Assembly: GCA_019055375.1 (NCBI GenBank)
Contig: JAHQIW010000766.1
Location: forward strand, 1-64,000
Length of the DNA: 64,000 nucleotides
Origin: Parelaphostrongylus tenuis
Lineage: Eukaryota > Nematoda > Chromadorea > Rhabditida > Metastrongylidae
Direction of reading: 5' to 3'
Position numbers and translations under genes: made by a program
Notes under the pieces: generated by a model
The model's database searches: none
What the model saw: the letters and a program-made list of their open reading frames with translations, nothing else
What the model was told of the DNA's origin: nothing
In this document: one piece after another, positions 11,640 to 23,474 of the stretch
Numbering within the stretch: the stretch's first letter is position 1
How the letters are laid out: the number at the start of each line of letters is the position of its first letter

Positions 11640-11930
11640 GAAATCATGATCGAAGTGGCAGAGAAATGAAACAAGGCGATAACATCACGACAGAACTGTT
11701 CGGCACTACGTTAAATGGCCGTGAGCAAACTGGAAAAAGTAAAACATGAGAGTGATGTCGATTGCCGACAGATACGCCATCTTCTATTTGCTGATAGAAT
11801 CGCCGCACTAACATAAGTATACGACAGAGTGAACCAGATGTCGCTCGACTTAAACAACACCTGTGGAAAGATCAATCTGCTGCTAGACTTAACGCAGTTT
11901 TTGTTGGAAAGCAAGGAATCGGTAAATTGC
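11640..11930 (+). mobile_element. RTE reverse transcriptase fragment
   Basis: ACAAGGCGATAACATCACG and AACACCTGTGGAAAGATCAA match the RT region of the copy at 1-2484 (QQGDTIS through FADDI to CGKIGLQLN), with many stops and indels. Confidence 0.7.
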
Positions 11931-11979
11931 TGTTCTCTTTATAAGCACAACTAGGTTACTATTTAACTACTACTTCAGT

Positions 11980-12060
11980 AGGTGGTTCCAGCGGATTTTG
12001 CCTTTTTGAAAGCCTGGAAAGGTCAGTCTGATAGCAGTTTAGTCAATCAAATATCACAAC
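11980..12060 (+). repeat. Solo piece of foldback family M2
   Basis: GAAAGCCTGGAAAGGTCAG plus the following AGTTTAGTCAATCAAATATC matches the arms of the 7214-7547 element and the pieces at 41.09 and 42.9 kb. Confidence 0.6.
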
Positions 12061-12094
12061 GTCAGCATATAAGCAGATTTCTTTATAACCACTT

Positions 12095-13395
12095 GTGTCG
12101 GAGTCGGATGTTCTTTGTTTTCTTCACTATATCCTCTATGCTCTGACATCTGCCATCCAATTGGTCGTCGAGTAACTCCAGTGAGCATCGTTGAAAATTC
12201 CGCTTTTCGCTATCCCATGCATGAGCAGTTTAGCAAGTCCTTCTCGCTCTATAAAATCGTTGAGCATTATTTCCTTTTCCTAGTTCTTTCGAAGAGAAAG
12301 TGAACCATCAGTGTTCTTCCTGCGGCGCGCTTGACACCCCAAGGAATCCAATAGGCAACGGCTCTCGTCCATCGGTCGTCTTTGAAGCGCATCACGTGGC
12401 CACCCCACTATCCTCGATAGTTTCGCGTGTAGAACGGCATCTTTGGTTTTCGATCGTTGATGTTCTTCAGAACTTCGGATCCTTTTGTCATTTGCGGCAT
12501 ACGGGATACTCTTCTAGCATCGACCTTTCGACTGCGCATTTAATATCGACAGTTGGTTTTTCACTCTGCTCACATAACAAACCAGATTTCTGAAGCATAC
12601 GTTGAGGCAGGGATAACAGTTTAGTCGAAAAGGTGGGAACAAAGTCGGACGTTCTTCGTTTTCTTCATTTTATCGCCGATGCTCTCAAACACTCTTCGAG
12701 CTGACTGCTTTTTCCTGCTCAAATCTGGAACTAGGGCGTTCATCACATTTTCTAGACCTACAGGGACGCAATTGGAGTATTCGGAGATTTTTATTTCGTT
12801 GAGCGTCAGTAAGACATTCGAAACCAGCCCGTTGCTCACGAGCATCGTTTTCGTTAGATTTAGTCAGAGAGCATTCACTCCACAAGCTTTGTCAAAACTC
12901 GTCAACAGTCGCTCTGCTTGACTGATGCTTGCTGATATAGGAGCATCCGTCAACAAAGTGAATATGGTGTAATTGCCGTTCATCGATTTTCGAGTTATTC
13001 TGGCAATGTGGCATCGCCTTGCGATTGGGAAATGAAAAATTTTCGTTGCGAAATCTTTATGTTGCTGACGAAGAATATGTAGTGAGTAGGGACGACATGG
13101 CTGTCCACAGCTTCTACTACTAAGAACCAAGAGCGACTCTTCTGTTTCAGCGCAGTCAAAGGCCCTCTTCAAAACGATCAGAACGAGGCGGAGTGGTGTC
13201 TTGTACTCTTGCAATACTTCATCGAGTCTTGTTATCGTGAGGGGAAAGGGGTCTGTGATACTTGAATTTTTTTGGGAACCCATCTCTTCGCATGACTCTT
13301 CTTCATCTAAATTCTCTCAATACTCTTTGGAAGGACTAGATTGAAGGACTTGTAGACGACAGGTAGCAAGCAGACTAAACGATAATTTTCCAAGA
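12095..13395 (-). mobile_element. RTE copies, degenerate, minus strand
   Basis: The reverse complement encodes RTE pieces in order: ITRLDEVLQEYKTPLRLVLI then VLKRAFDCAETEE (13240-13130), SISQAERLLTSFDKACG (near 12925-12875), and VSNVLLTLNEIKISEYSN (near 12830-12775). A 3' region at 12300-12148 matches the end of the 1-2484 copy. A short extra RTE piece sits at 12095-12147, so two insertions may abut. No intact frame remains. Confidence 0.85.
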
Positions 13396-13789
13396 TAATT
13401 AATGAGATTCTTTCATTTTGATTTAACTCCAATATCATAGTTTAAAAGAATTCAAGAGTTATAGCCACATAAAAACGAAAGTCAAAATGAGTCATGTCTT
13501 TGAAAAGTAATGCACATGAAATTTCTTCGATGCGAAGAGAAAAAATGTTAAAAAGAAAAGCCAAAAGCAAGCCTCATTTATTGACAGCAACATCATTCGC
13601 GCAGCTTTTTTTCCTCAGGTACATTGGATACATATATGCTTTCCATGGATTTCTAACGAAAATTCAAACGGTGTAAGTAGGTTGTCACAACTCATTTTTC
13701 AATCTTGTGAAGATATGGCCTTCCCAGTACTTTTCTCAACTTCAGGTAATCATTCGATGGCTTGAATCTCATTAATACCGACATTTTTC

Positions 13790-14405
13790 TTGCTTTCTGA
13801 AAAAGCCTTTTCAGTGCGTTGTGACAGCAAAACTAAATTGAGTTTCACACTCAACGAGCATCATCGCGCCCATTCTTTGCACTATCAATTTAGAACTTTT
13901 TTTCTGCGTTTCGTTGTCATTTCTAAGCTAGTTTGTTATAAAAAAAACGTTTTTCTATTATTTTGTGGGCATAGGCTTCCGATTTTATTTTGAATTGCCA
14001 TATAAACCCGCTACTAAGCCTAAGCCAAATCAGCTTGAGCCTGGAAGTGCGAAACGTAACCTTATCTTCTCGCTTCCCGCGCTTAATGTCGACCTTCTCA
14101 AAAACAATACCTAGCTTCGAATCACCTGAATTTATGCTTTCATTTGATTTGTAGACGGCCATTCTCCAAATCCTAACCGCCTCGGTGCCGTTTGTTGCAT
14201 ATATTACGAAATACTATCCATACAGCCATTCACACGCCCTAGCTGAGCAAAAATTGCGCAACGAATGTGAAACCCATGCCGAGATCTAAGCTATGAATGA
14301 CTACTTAAATTCCAAGGAAAAAACTTTGCTCAACAAAAAACGTGTCAAATATGAAGCTCGAATTTATTCTCGCTGCTACAGCGCACTGAAAAAGCTTTCC
14401 CAAGA
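13790..14405. repeat. Foldback/inverted-repeat element
   Basis: GAAAAAGCCTTTTCAGTGCG followed by TGACAGC and GAGTTTCACAC near 13799-13852 is mirrored at 14346-14402 (CTGCTACAGCGCACTGAAAA). The interior holds a minus-strand open frame with no recognised motif. The sequence resembles parts of the repeat D family. Confidence 0.55.
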
Positions 14406-15400
14406 AGCAAGCATACTACTGGAATGGACGAAATTCAAGGTATCAAACTGTTGCTAAAAATCTGGAGGAAGTGCAAGAAAGGCCCTACCCTCAAAGGGTT
14501 GAGCAATGGATTGTGTCAACTGACTTGTACCACCTACATATTTTCGCTTTCACTTGGATGATCTTCCTCACTACTTCCTTGCATTCGCTTATCAGCTACC
14601 ATATTTACACTGGCTCACGATTTTTAGTGCAAAGCGAGTATCAAACTGCTCTTAAAATTCAATAGTTAACGAATTCCCATGCTTTCATCATATATATATA
14701 AATGGTACTGTTCAGTTATAGCGGCGCCAATTGAGGCCTTCGGTAGAAACGTATTTCTTGCTTTTACAAAATTTTTCTGTAGTTTATCGATCGTTCAAAT
14801 CAAGTTAATTTCAATGGCATGTTAAGTTTCTCAAATAGCTTATTTTTGGCCCGTACCAGTCAAAATAAGATTGTGTTACTCCTTCGAAAATTTCTCACTG
14901 GATAAAGTTGTTGTCGTGATGAACTTTTAATCATTAGGTAGAAAAAATCTTTTCAATTATAATGGTATTGGCTTTCGGAAAGGAATTATTCCACTTTTGC
15001 CGAAAGAATACTGGGTTTCACACTCGCTTAGCATTTTTAGTCGACTAGGGTGCGTGTACAGCTGTAATAGCAAAGAGCAAACACATTTTCTCAATCAGAA
15101 AGATTTGCTCCATCTATGGGTAAAATTTTTTTATAAAAAAAACTTTAATCAGGCGAGATATCTTTGAATGTGAACAAAATCTCATTTTGTCTGGTACCGG
15201 CGTTGAAAACCAGCAACATGAGAAATAAATATACCTATAAAATTCACTTAATTTATGCTATCAGATAATCATAAATTCGTCAGGTAACAGCAAAGAATGC
15301 GCTTTTATCGAAGGCCTTTAAGTGGCGCTGCCATAATAGAACAGTACCATAAAAAATCATCATGGCTCATACCGTACCTATATATCATAAGCGGCTCATA
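14406..15400. other. No gene identified
   Basis: AT-rich sequence with a short TATATATATA tract near 14689-14700. Nothing further is recognised. Confidence 0.4.
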
Positions 15401-15422
15401 AGTTAACTGTAAATTTGCGTAC

Positions 15423-15595
15423 TTTTGTTCGCTCTAAACAAAAGCTTTTTCTCTCATCAAATTTCAAGAAAATATTCGAAGAATGTGGAAGGGCAGAATC
15501 ACTGTAAATTTGGCAAGATGTTTCTATTCTTTTAACGATAAGTGCGAAAACTCTCATATATTTATCGCCAGCTTTAAAGCCATCAAAAATCCTCA
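15423..15595 (-). CDS. Candidate exon, CUB-like sequence
   Basis: The minus-strand exon is bounded by a TTCTTATAG acceptor and an AAA|GTACGC donor (173 bp, entry phase 1, exit phase 0). It reads VRIFDGFKAGDKYMRVFALI, later CQIYSDSALPHSSNIFLKFD. The pattern of a DG turn followed by an S-N-x-FLKF strand is reminiscent of CUB domains, but this is a weak judgement. It could be an upstream exon of the EGF-module gene or of another gene. Confidence 0.3.
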
Positions 15596-16636
15596 CTATA
15601 AGAAACACATAGGCCCGTAATACCTTTATTTATTTTGCCACTTACGGCAGGCCCTAATGTTTGTCCCTTCTCCTTCTCGGTGATCTCAACTTGGATCATT
15701 CAGTGTAACACATTTAAAAATCCTCACTATGTACCAATTTCTTCTCATAATCTATGCTAGAAACCAAACAATTTAATTAAATTACTTCTAAGATTTTTCA
15801 TTAAGCATGGAAATAATTTTATATATGAGAAAATGTTTATTAATGATGATAAACAAATGTAAGGGTCAGGAAAAATTTAAATAAGAGGTGCATAGATTGA
15901 AAATCTACAGCTATAAACTATTCTTATGAGGAAACAAGGAAAAAGTAGTGCATGTGTAAAAATAGGAATTAAAATACTAAACCATTAATTTGTAGGTATA
16001 AAAAGGCGATAAAAACTCACAATTTTACAGAGATAACGGAATATATGCCGCTGTGTATATTATTCTCATGAGAAAAAAAAAGAATTCAAGAAACGTAAAG
16101 AACAACTTGCTGCAAATCAGCTAGTACGAGCACTTTAAGTCAAAGCTGTTTCTTCTCATAATAGTAACACTGAATTAGAAATTGAGTTACTAAACGGAAA
16201 AATTTCAAGCAACGTATCCAGATATTTTCTAGTGCTTACCATTCGTATAGGCGAACTCGTATAGAAGACTTACATAGCAGTAAATGAATGCGAATCGCAT
16301 AATATTTCAGCGGTCGGCCGTCATAGGTAGGGCATGAAGAGCACTGAAAATCTCCAAACTTTGAATCAATAACGCACGATCGATGCCGATCGATAACGAG
16401 ATTCATACACGAGAAATTGGGCTTGATTATCTAACGAAAGTAGAGATCTAATGAATTAGGTATCGCGCGTTGTAACGGACAAGTAAGGAGGATACAGTGA
16501 TGTGATCATTCATCTCGATGATAATCTTCATGGAAACCAACCGTATTACAAATATGCTTGTTATCGCATTTCCTTAGAGTTAGTGAAATGTTCTGTTCAA
16601 CAATAGTCTTGGGGATGGTGAGTAATGTGATTTTAC

Positions 16637-16828
16637 CTTGGGTCCCACTAGCGTCACATAGCGATCATCAAAATAACACGTAATGCAAACTAACTTATAT
16701 CCTACTGTCAATATAATATAACTCTCATCAAATAGATGTAAATTGCTATGAATGAATTTTATTTGACAGTGATCGACTCCTGAGGTATGCATCAATGTAT
16801 TCACTAAATTCACACCATCAAAGCAGCT
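16637..16828 (-). CDS. Candidate exon of unknown minus-strand gene
   Basis: 192 bp, phase 0 to 0, with acceptor ACATTCCAG and donor CCCAAG|GTAAAA, both good matches to nematode sites. It reads SCFDGVNLVNTLMHTSGVDH, then ILTVGYKLVCITCYFDDRYV. Five cysteines suggest an extracellular protein. The family is not recognised. It lies on the same strand as, and upstream of, the EGF-module gene. Confidence 0.45.
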
Positions 16829-17049
16829 CTGGAATGTTGTAATAGTTGTTATCGTGACTTGCGGAAGTTTGCTGATGAGTGAAGTTAGGGTTTTTTGATT
16901 TTACATGTCATGTGTGGTGCCATTTGCCGACCCAGAAAGATGGAAAGCTTGCGAAACCCACGGTTAGGGCGTGATCTTAGCAGAGGCACATCCAATGGGG
17001 TACAGTCGCTTAGAAAGGTACTGCTATTTGCGTTTTCTACCAACCATGA

Positions 17050-17285
17050 GCACTCAAGTGTGAATCACCGCGATGTGAAGTGATCTTTTTCACTTCACGT
17101 AGTGTGATACATATTCGGTTGCCGCTACTCTTACGTTTTGAGATGAACCGAAAGGCTACTTGCTACTGATGAGGTATGCCAGAATGCACCGAAACGTACG
17201 TCTAATCACTAGACATGCCATACCAGACTTCTGGAATTCTCGGAATATTCTATCAGATTATACTGAATTTCAAGGAAGGTCTTAA
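17050..17285 (+). repeat. MITE-like element, family B, copy 1
   Basis: It contains AAGTGATCTTTTTCACTTCA, then GATGAACCGAAAGGCTACTT, then CTATCAGATTATACTG. The same order of blocks is found at 50950-51170. Confidence 0.7.
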
Positions 17286-17289
17286 AAGC

Positions 17290-18890
17290 AGCCGATTAGA
17301 AAAGTACATCCGTTGTGTATTGCAGGGTACCTTCAACATACGCCTTATATCATGTATACACAGCACGTCAGCTTTCCACAAAAGATTTGTCAGTCATCGA
17401 ATGATTCGAATGCCAGAAAATCTCTATGTGTACTAGTCGCTCGTTAAATATGCAAAAAGTGATGCCCGAGGGATACGAAGATCATCAGAGTTTTCGTCGG
17501 ATGCTCTTCACTTAGATCAATTTTGTCATATGGGTATTAGCTGGATTGCCGTACTTGTTCAGAAAAAGTTTTCCTTCTTAGCTGACGTTTCCCAACGAGA
17601 ATATCTAATCTCTGTCGGGTGGGGTTATCCAAAGCCTTATTAGTCCACGTATAGTATATAGCGTTAATTCTTCGCCACAATTTGATCCTTAAAAAAGTAG
17701 AAAATAGCCATTTACGGATAAGTTGGTGACAGGCGTGCTGATATATGAATTTGATGCGATGGTTAGAAGAAAACATCATAGCTTATTGACAGATAGCACT
17801 GCGGTATATAAATTGCCACGTAAATAACGAAATGCCCGTCATAGAAAAATTTAATCACAAAACCTAGGTGAGCTTTCCAACAGCGGTTTTCTGACATTAC
17901 TTACTGAGACTAGTATTTGATTAACTTTCCTGAATCACAGTATATAGGGTAAAACAAAACCGTACTGCTGATAGAGATTTTAGAATTCTAGTACAGTGGA
18001 GAGCATCTCACATAACATCTACTCATTTAACTCTACTTTATGCACTACATAGCTTGAGAGAGGGAAGGTAGGACAATAAAAAAATTTTTTTAGCCATTCG
18101 AAACTGCCCAATTAGAGTGCCTGATTAGACTCGGTATTTATTTAGCAACGAGAAAGTATCAACCAGTAAAAGCTCGGCAAACTAAAATCTTAGCTTCGTC
18201 TTTCTATATACTGTATTCACCAGCACTGCGTACGTAAGAAGCGAATAATCGCATAACACAAAAGAGAAAAGTCGGGATTGCTCATGCCTATGGTGAATGC
18301 CGTTGGTCTTTGAAGTCATGTGAGGCGTGGGAAGCAGTGGGAGTGTCAAGTGATTCTGAGAAAGTAGAAGTTATGGTGGCGTTAAGATGAGGCATTTCTC
18401 AAGAGAATAAATTTTAAGAAAAAGTGAAGAAAATCGACAAGAGATGATTGCGATGCAAGAGAGCAGCTGTTTAACATATTTAACGCCGCATTAGAAAAAT
18501 ACTTTCCAGAGAATCACGGGCGTTGTCCACTGTTGTTGCTGCCAAATTTCGAGGTTGTCACGTTTTTTCAAGTCTCATTTCGAACGATATTTTACTGACC
18601 TCTTCCTCTCAAAGATTGGTTTTTTTTTATTCAGAATAAACGTTCAGAATACTAGGTTAATCAGAATCATTGACTTATGAATTACGGTGTATTCCAGCTT
18701 GGGTTCTTTGACTAAAATCGGGGAACAGTGTTATACACCGAACCCTATCACTTTTGTTTGACACTTGGAAGATATTGAAAAGAACGAAAGGAGTTTTGCC
18801 CAGTAACATTCGATATGTGAAGATTTGCAAAGATACCTAATGTTATAAGGTTACAACGTTATAACTATATGTTCATGATTTCTGAATGAT
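17290..18890. other. No certain gene; possible decayed fragments
   Basis: The minus strand at 17705-17560 is open (RIKLWRRINAIYYTWTNK in one frame, CGEELTLYTIRGLIRLW in another) after a TTTTTTAAG acceptor-like site, but no frame is decisive. Sequence near 18400-18520 may be a very old RT remnant. Confidence 0.25.
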
Positions 18891-18894
18891 ATAA

Positions 18895-18960
18895 AACTTC
18901 GGGCTTCACGTGGGAGTTAAACATGTTTTTCACCCTTGCTGAAGGTATAATGTAGTAGGA
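18895..18960 (-). mobile_element. tRNA-headed SINE, family F2 (fragment)
   Basis: GGGCTTCACGTGGGAGTTAA followed by TTTTTCACCCTTGCTGAAGG matches the B-box side of the F2 copies. Confidence 0.5.
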
Positions 18961-19074
18961 AGTGTGACGGCAGATCAAGAATCTCAGTAAAGCAGTAAAT
19001 AACAGGTGCATCCGGAAAGAGTGAAACACGAGTTAAATTTCAGCCTAAGTTCCGAATTTTGATTATCATTTAGC

Positions 19075-19080
<6 letters not shown>

Positions 19081-19107
<27 letters not shown>
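19081..19107. repeat. (AT)n microsatellite
   Basis: An uninterrupted run of TA/AT units about 27 bp long. Confidence 0.9.
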
Positions 19108-19110
<3 letters not shown>

Positions 19111-19149
19111 GGATGTATAGATATAAGATTATAACAGTGCTGTAAAATC

Positions 19150-20085
19150 GTTAAGATTTACATCAAAGAGCACAATTCGGTTAGACGGCAACAAATTTTG
19201 CATGCCGATCTCATTCGCTGGACGGGAATTTTTTATAGGAGTGTTAGATCATTCAAAGGTGAATCTTTGGCTACAACTGCGCTTAGCCGGTTTTTCGAAA
19301 ACACTCCTTTATGACGCTGTACCATCCAGAGTAGAATTTTGTTTCGCACTCTCCTTTCGCCTTGATTTTTAGGCCGTGTTATATATCGCTGGAAGCCGAA
19401 AATCATATCGATGTGTAAAAAATCTCACGTAGTATCTTAATCAATTGTTTCATCAGGAGTTTCTTTCACAGCGGAGGAAAAATTCTTGAATAAATAACTA
19501 TATTCACTCGTATCGCTTCGTCGCGCCCCTTGCAACGACCGCCGCCTTGTCGAACAGCAGTAACAACGTAGCGAACGTAGCGAAAATGTAAAACTCGATC
19601 TTATTCCCCTGCTAAAACCGTATTTCCATAAAACAAGCAATCGGTAGAATCAGAAAACATTACGCTGTCGGATAATTACTGATAGTTCAGAGAAAGAGGT
19701 CTGTCCGGTGAGATTCAAAGCACAATTTAAAACCTAAGGAGATCAAAGAGCAAAAGAGCTTTTAAGGAAAGCAAACACTTTTTTGAGTTCTTCGAAGCTT
19801 GTACTACAAAATGAGCACTAGCACACTAAGGAAAGGAGTCTTGTCCAGTGAAATATAAGCGAGATTGGATAGAAAACACGTTATCATGTGAAACATAATA
19901 CTATCTCGAATTTTACAGCATAATAAAAAGGTGTTTCAGAAATTCGGCGACGCATAGCTGTAGCCAGAAATTTGAGCTTTCAAGTGATCCTTAACACTTC
20001 AATGAAAAATTCCTATCCAGCGAATGAGATCGGATTGAAAATTGTTGCTGTCTAACCAAATTGTACCCATCAAAGATTATGGGCA
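19150..20085. repeat. Long-terminal-inverted-repeat element, family D
   Basis: The left end (CACAATTCGGTTAGACGGCA near 19170, then CCGATCTCATTCGCTGG) is the inverse of the right end (CCAGCGAATGAGATCGG near 20017, then CTGTCTAACCAAATTGT). Inverted similarity continues inward through 19230-19340 and 19880-20010, for arms of roughly 170 bp or more. The interior shows no transposase. Relatives lie at 34.2-34.9, 47.3-47.9 and 61.3-61.8 kb. Confidence 0.75.
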
Positions 20086-20289
20086 ATTCCGAATATCTGT
20101 TGAACCAGGTAATTTTAGTCACGAAGAAAACTCATTAAAATAGAGATTTTGCGAAAACCAAGAGCATAAGCACCCCGTGAGAGCCCTAGTACTCCATCAC
20201 TGGATTTCGCTATTCTGTCACTCACCCGTGAAAGTGGTCGAGTTCGAGTGTGAGTTTTTTACAGACTGAGGATCATCGTCTTCTATCCT

Positions 20290-20400
20290 TTTTCAATAGG
20301 TAAATGGTAGCAGAACCAACGTACTTCTCCTGGTATTCAAGGTTTTTTTTGAGGAACAACTCCAGTCCTTCACCTCCTACAAGCAGACGTCATTTTCTTG
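20290..20400 (-). other. Weak exon candidate
   Basis: After a CTTGTAG acceptor the minus strand reads GEGLELFLKKNLEYQEKYVG then SATIYLLKKDRRR and a stop. It is protein-like, but no partner exon or family was found. Confidence 0.2.
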
Positions 20401-20639
20401 TAAATACCAAACTGAGTTTATGCCGTGCGACTCCATGAGGCAATTTCTCCAAAACGTTGGCTTGTCTGGTTAGTCAATTAAACTAAAATGTAAAGGAGAA
20501 AGCTCTCCGTTTTGATCAATCTCCAGAGGGATGTGCCATGTATTAGATTTCATTGAGCATCGTTAGAGCGGATCAAATGTAATCTAAATTCGACTATGCC
20601 TCGCAGTGTCCCACTTATGTATCAAGTCGGAGTTGCTAT

Positions 20640-20775
20640 CCTCCTAGACTACTGTGGAGCCATTTCTTAACCGTGGACCGATTGGTGAACCTTGAGCGCA
20701 GGTTTGAACCATTGACCACGTGTGTGTCGCAGCACACCTCTAACCATTGTACCACGCGTGCTTGTCGTGAAGCGT
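20640..20775 (-). mobile_element. tRNA-like SINE head, family F6
   Basis: On the minus strand the A box reads GCGTGGTACAATGGTTAGAG, followed by a B-box-like GGTTCAAACC near 20700-20709. A related piece lies near 51400-51480. Confidence 0.55.
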
Positions 20776-21424
20776 AATACGGAGAACAAACGTAGTTAAA
20801 CATCCGGATTCGATTCAAAAGAAGCACATGAACAAAAAAAAACTGAAGTAGGAAACTTCATACTATGCCCATTATAGATGGGAACGTCCTAGTCGATCGT
20901 TATGTCAGAACAACATCTACTACGATATGCTTGGCAATGTAGACGACAACAACCACGCCCATCATTGAAACATGGCGAAGGCGAGTTTCCATATGTTGGC
21001 GCCACCGGTTCCTTCAGAGCGATAACACGAGGTTACACACGACTCGTAGCATCATTTTCTGATCGGAAATGAGCGTCATCCACATGTGTTTTCTCCAGTC
21101 GACGTCGTTGTTGGAAATTTCGAAAAGTGACGAGTTTCGAAGTGACAAAAATGATAGTAAGAGTTTCCCTAAACATTGCTCAACCCGTGGAATAGGATAA
21201 CAAAAAATTTCCTATCGGAGCCAATGGCGTAGTTTGAATCCTGTTATCGTTCAGAAATTTCTCAGTAGTGGTTTTTTCACAGGCAGCGATCACATCATTA
21301 ATGATCTTAATCCTTATCATAAAAATTTCGTGAAGAAGTTTCTTCTATTGAAAAACTCTTCATTTGACCTCTCTAAGAGTGGTATGATGTTGCAAACATA
21401 TACTCAATAATGATTAGTAATATG

Positions 21425-21540
21425 CAAGACTTTGGACTTCGGACGGGAGTTGAATACCCGTATTTCACCCTTGCCGGGGGTTCCTACTAAGCATTGCTCT
21501 AACCGATACTCTGTTCCTGTCATAACAGCTTTTCTCCGTA
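21425..21540 (-). mobile_element. tRNA-headed SINE, family F2, left member of inverted pair
   Basis: The minus strand has ATCGGTTAGAGCAATGCTTA (A box) and ACGGGTATTCAACTCCCGTC (B box). It faces the copy at 21680-21750. Confidence 0.65.
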
Positions 21541-21679
21541 CAATTATATGGATCTATCAGCAACCGACAGTCAACGGTTTCAGCGGCAAGCCGATATCTA
21601 CATTGAATTCACTCACGCTGACAAATATTGGATATTTGTCAAACCAACTACAACTGTTTTTTATTTGCTTCAACCGCTC

Positions 21680-21755
21680 TAAGCGGTGCTGTGATGTTAC
21701 GGAAAGGGTGAAATATGGGTTCGAGTCCCGTCCGTCGTTCAAAGTTTTGCTTATT
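21680..21755 (+). mobile_element. tRNA-headed SINE, family F2, right member of inverted pair
   Basis: GGAAAGGGTGAAATATGGGT then TCGAGTCCCGTCCGTCGTTC is the plus-strand form of the same B-box region. Confidence 0.65.
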
Positions 21756-22183
21756 AGTCAATATAATTGGAGATTTTTCTCTGTAGATAATAGCGGCACC
21801 ATTCTGTTGAGAGGCCTCGGTATTGTTGCTGTCTTACTCCTTACGAAGTCTCCCTTTCACGGAGAATTTTAGGGTTTACGATCTTAAATAGAGTAGAGTA
21901 GATAAATGAGGCAAATTTTGGTGATTCGTGCAACATGGAAGTACCCACATGCCCATCTGTTGCTTCAGTTCATATTAAATGACAAAAGCCTCAACGAACC
22001 ACGATTTGATCTGCCAGTCAGTAAAAGCGAGTATCTACTACGTAAAATCGTAGCCTGAAGCGTTCAATCTCAACTAAGCTAGGTTTTTTTTGTTTTACTT
22101 TAGATTTTCGTATCTTAGTGTTATTATCAGAAGCAATTTTTGACCATTTCTAAACGGAGGTTTCCACATTGAGCCTTGAATAC

Positions 22184-22305
22184 CTTCGAATAGCGGAGTT
22201 CCTCGTCAAAGGGCATTTCCTTGGGTGAACAATCCAACGGAATCATCGAGATTTTCAGAATAGAAAATTTTAGGAAATTATGATCTTTTTCGCTGCCTTT
22301 CGCAG
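22184..22305 (-). CDS. Candidate exon of unknown minus-strand gene
   Basis: 122 bp, entry phase 1, exit phase 0. The acceptor is CTTGCCAAG and the donor TCGAAG|GTATTC. It reads KGSEKDHNFLKFSILKISMI, then PLDCSPKEMPFDEELRYSK. The frame also stays open beyond the donor to a stop at 22122. No domain is recognised. Confidence 0.35.
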
Positions 22306-22799
22306 CTTGGCAAGGAAACGATGAGAGGAACTGAGGTGGGAGTAGTGAGGGAGAGAAGGAGAGAATGAGAGAAACCAAATAAGAAGAAAAAAAGATTGAA
22401 ATTATTGAGAAACCACGTGCAAGTGTCTTCTGAAAGACGCAGTATGTCGTTATCATCTCTTAGGGTGTATGGAATCATTCCAATAAAAATTCAGTAACTG
22501 GAAGATTAGACATTTTATGTCGATTTTAATGTGTTTTCCTTCGCAGCTGCTTATGCTACTGCAGATATTTTCTGCCATATATTTTATATTCAAAGACAGC
22601 TTTTTAGTATAGATGTTGTTTCCTACTCAGTCTAGGAAAATGCTGCCCTTAATATTTGGTAATTTACATCTATTCGTTTGCTGCAGAGACGAGAGCTTTT
22701 GGGTGCCTATTTCCTGCAAATCTGAAGCACAAGGAAGCAACTGAATTGGGTTCAATACACACTGCGTATGGTGACAAATGTTTATCTCCGCGCGCTAGC

Positions 22800-22955
22800 C
22801 ATATTATATATATATATTTCTATATATATATATATTTATTTATTTATATATATATTCATACATATATAATATATGCATATATTTATTTATATGTATATAT
22901 ATATATATATATATTCAAGTATATATATATATATGATATATATATATATATGATT
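22800..22955. repeat. AT-rich microsatellite cluster
   Basis: Interrupted (TA)n and TATTTAT runs. The long tyrosine/isoleucine open frame across it is an artefact. Confidence 0.9.
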
Positions 22956-23044
22956 TGAAACGTATGAATTCTAAAATGGCCTCCTCAGCACACGTACTCT
23001 GTCCACACAGTACTTCAGAAGACCGTCGTGTAATTCTCATCATA

Positions 23045-23130
23045 GGTGGCCTGGACTGCGATCGAACCAGGTTCCACCAGCGCGCCCTCGCGGAATGCTA
23101 GCCAGTCGACTAAGCGGTGGCTCACGTCCT
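23045..23130 (-). mobile_element. tRNA-like SINE head or tRNA pseudogene
   Basis: The minus strand has GAGCCACCGCTTAGTCGACT then GGCTAGC (A box) and CCTGGTTCGATCGCAGTCC (B box), spaced as in a tRNA. Acceptor-stem pairing is poor. Confidence 0.5.
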
Positions 23131-23474
23131 GCTCACGTGAAAGTGTGACATAATGTGAGCTATATTGCTTCTAAAAAGGCCAAGAAACAAGTTTTAGCTC
23201 AAAGAAGTTCTTAACTTTTCAAACAAAAAAAAATATAATATATGAATGAATAATATTTAGAAGGATGAATTAGAAATGAAGTATTTCAGTATAAAACATT
23301 GTAGAAAGACGATCTTTCGAAAAAACTCATTTAGTAAGTTTTATTTGCTGAAGTAATCAAAGTGCTTAAATGAGTAGATTACGAGTCAATTTTACTTTCC
23401 AAGCTATGAAGAGGTATAATAACAACCTGGTGTATGATCAATGAGGAAATAGTGATTTAATAATCAACGACGAG

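Noticed and set aside
22656..22958. 100-codon ORF rich in Tyr and Ile
   Set aside because: It is a translation of the TATATA/TATTTAT microsatellite.
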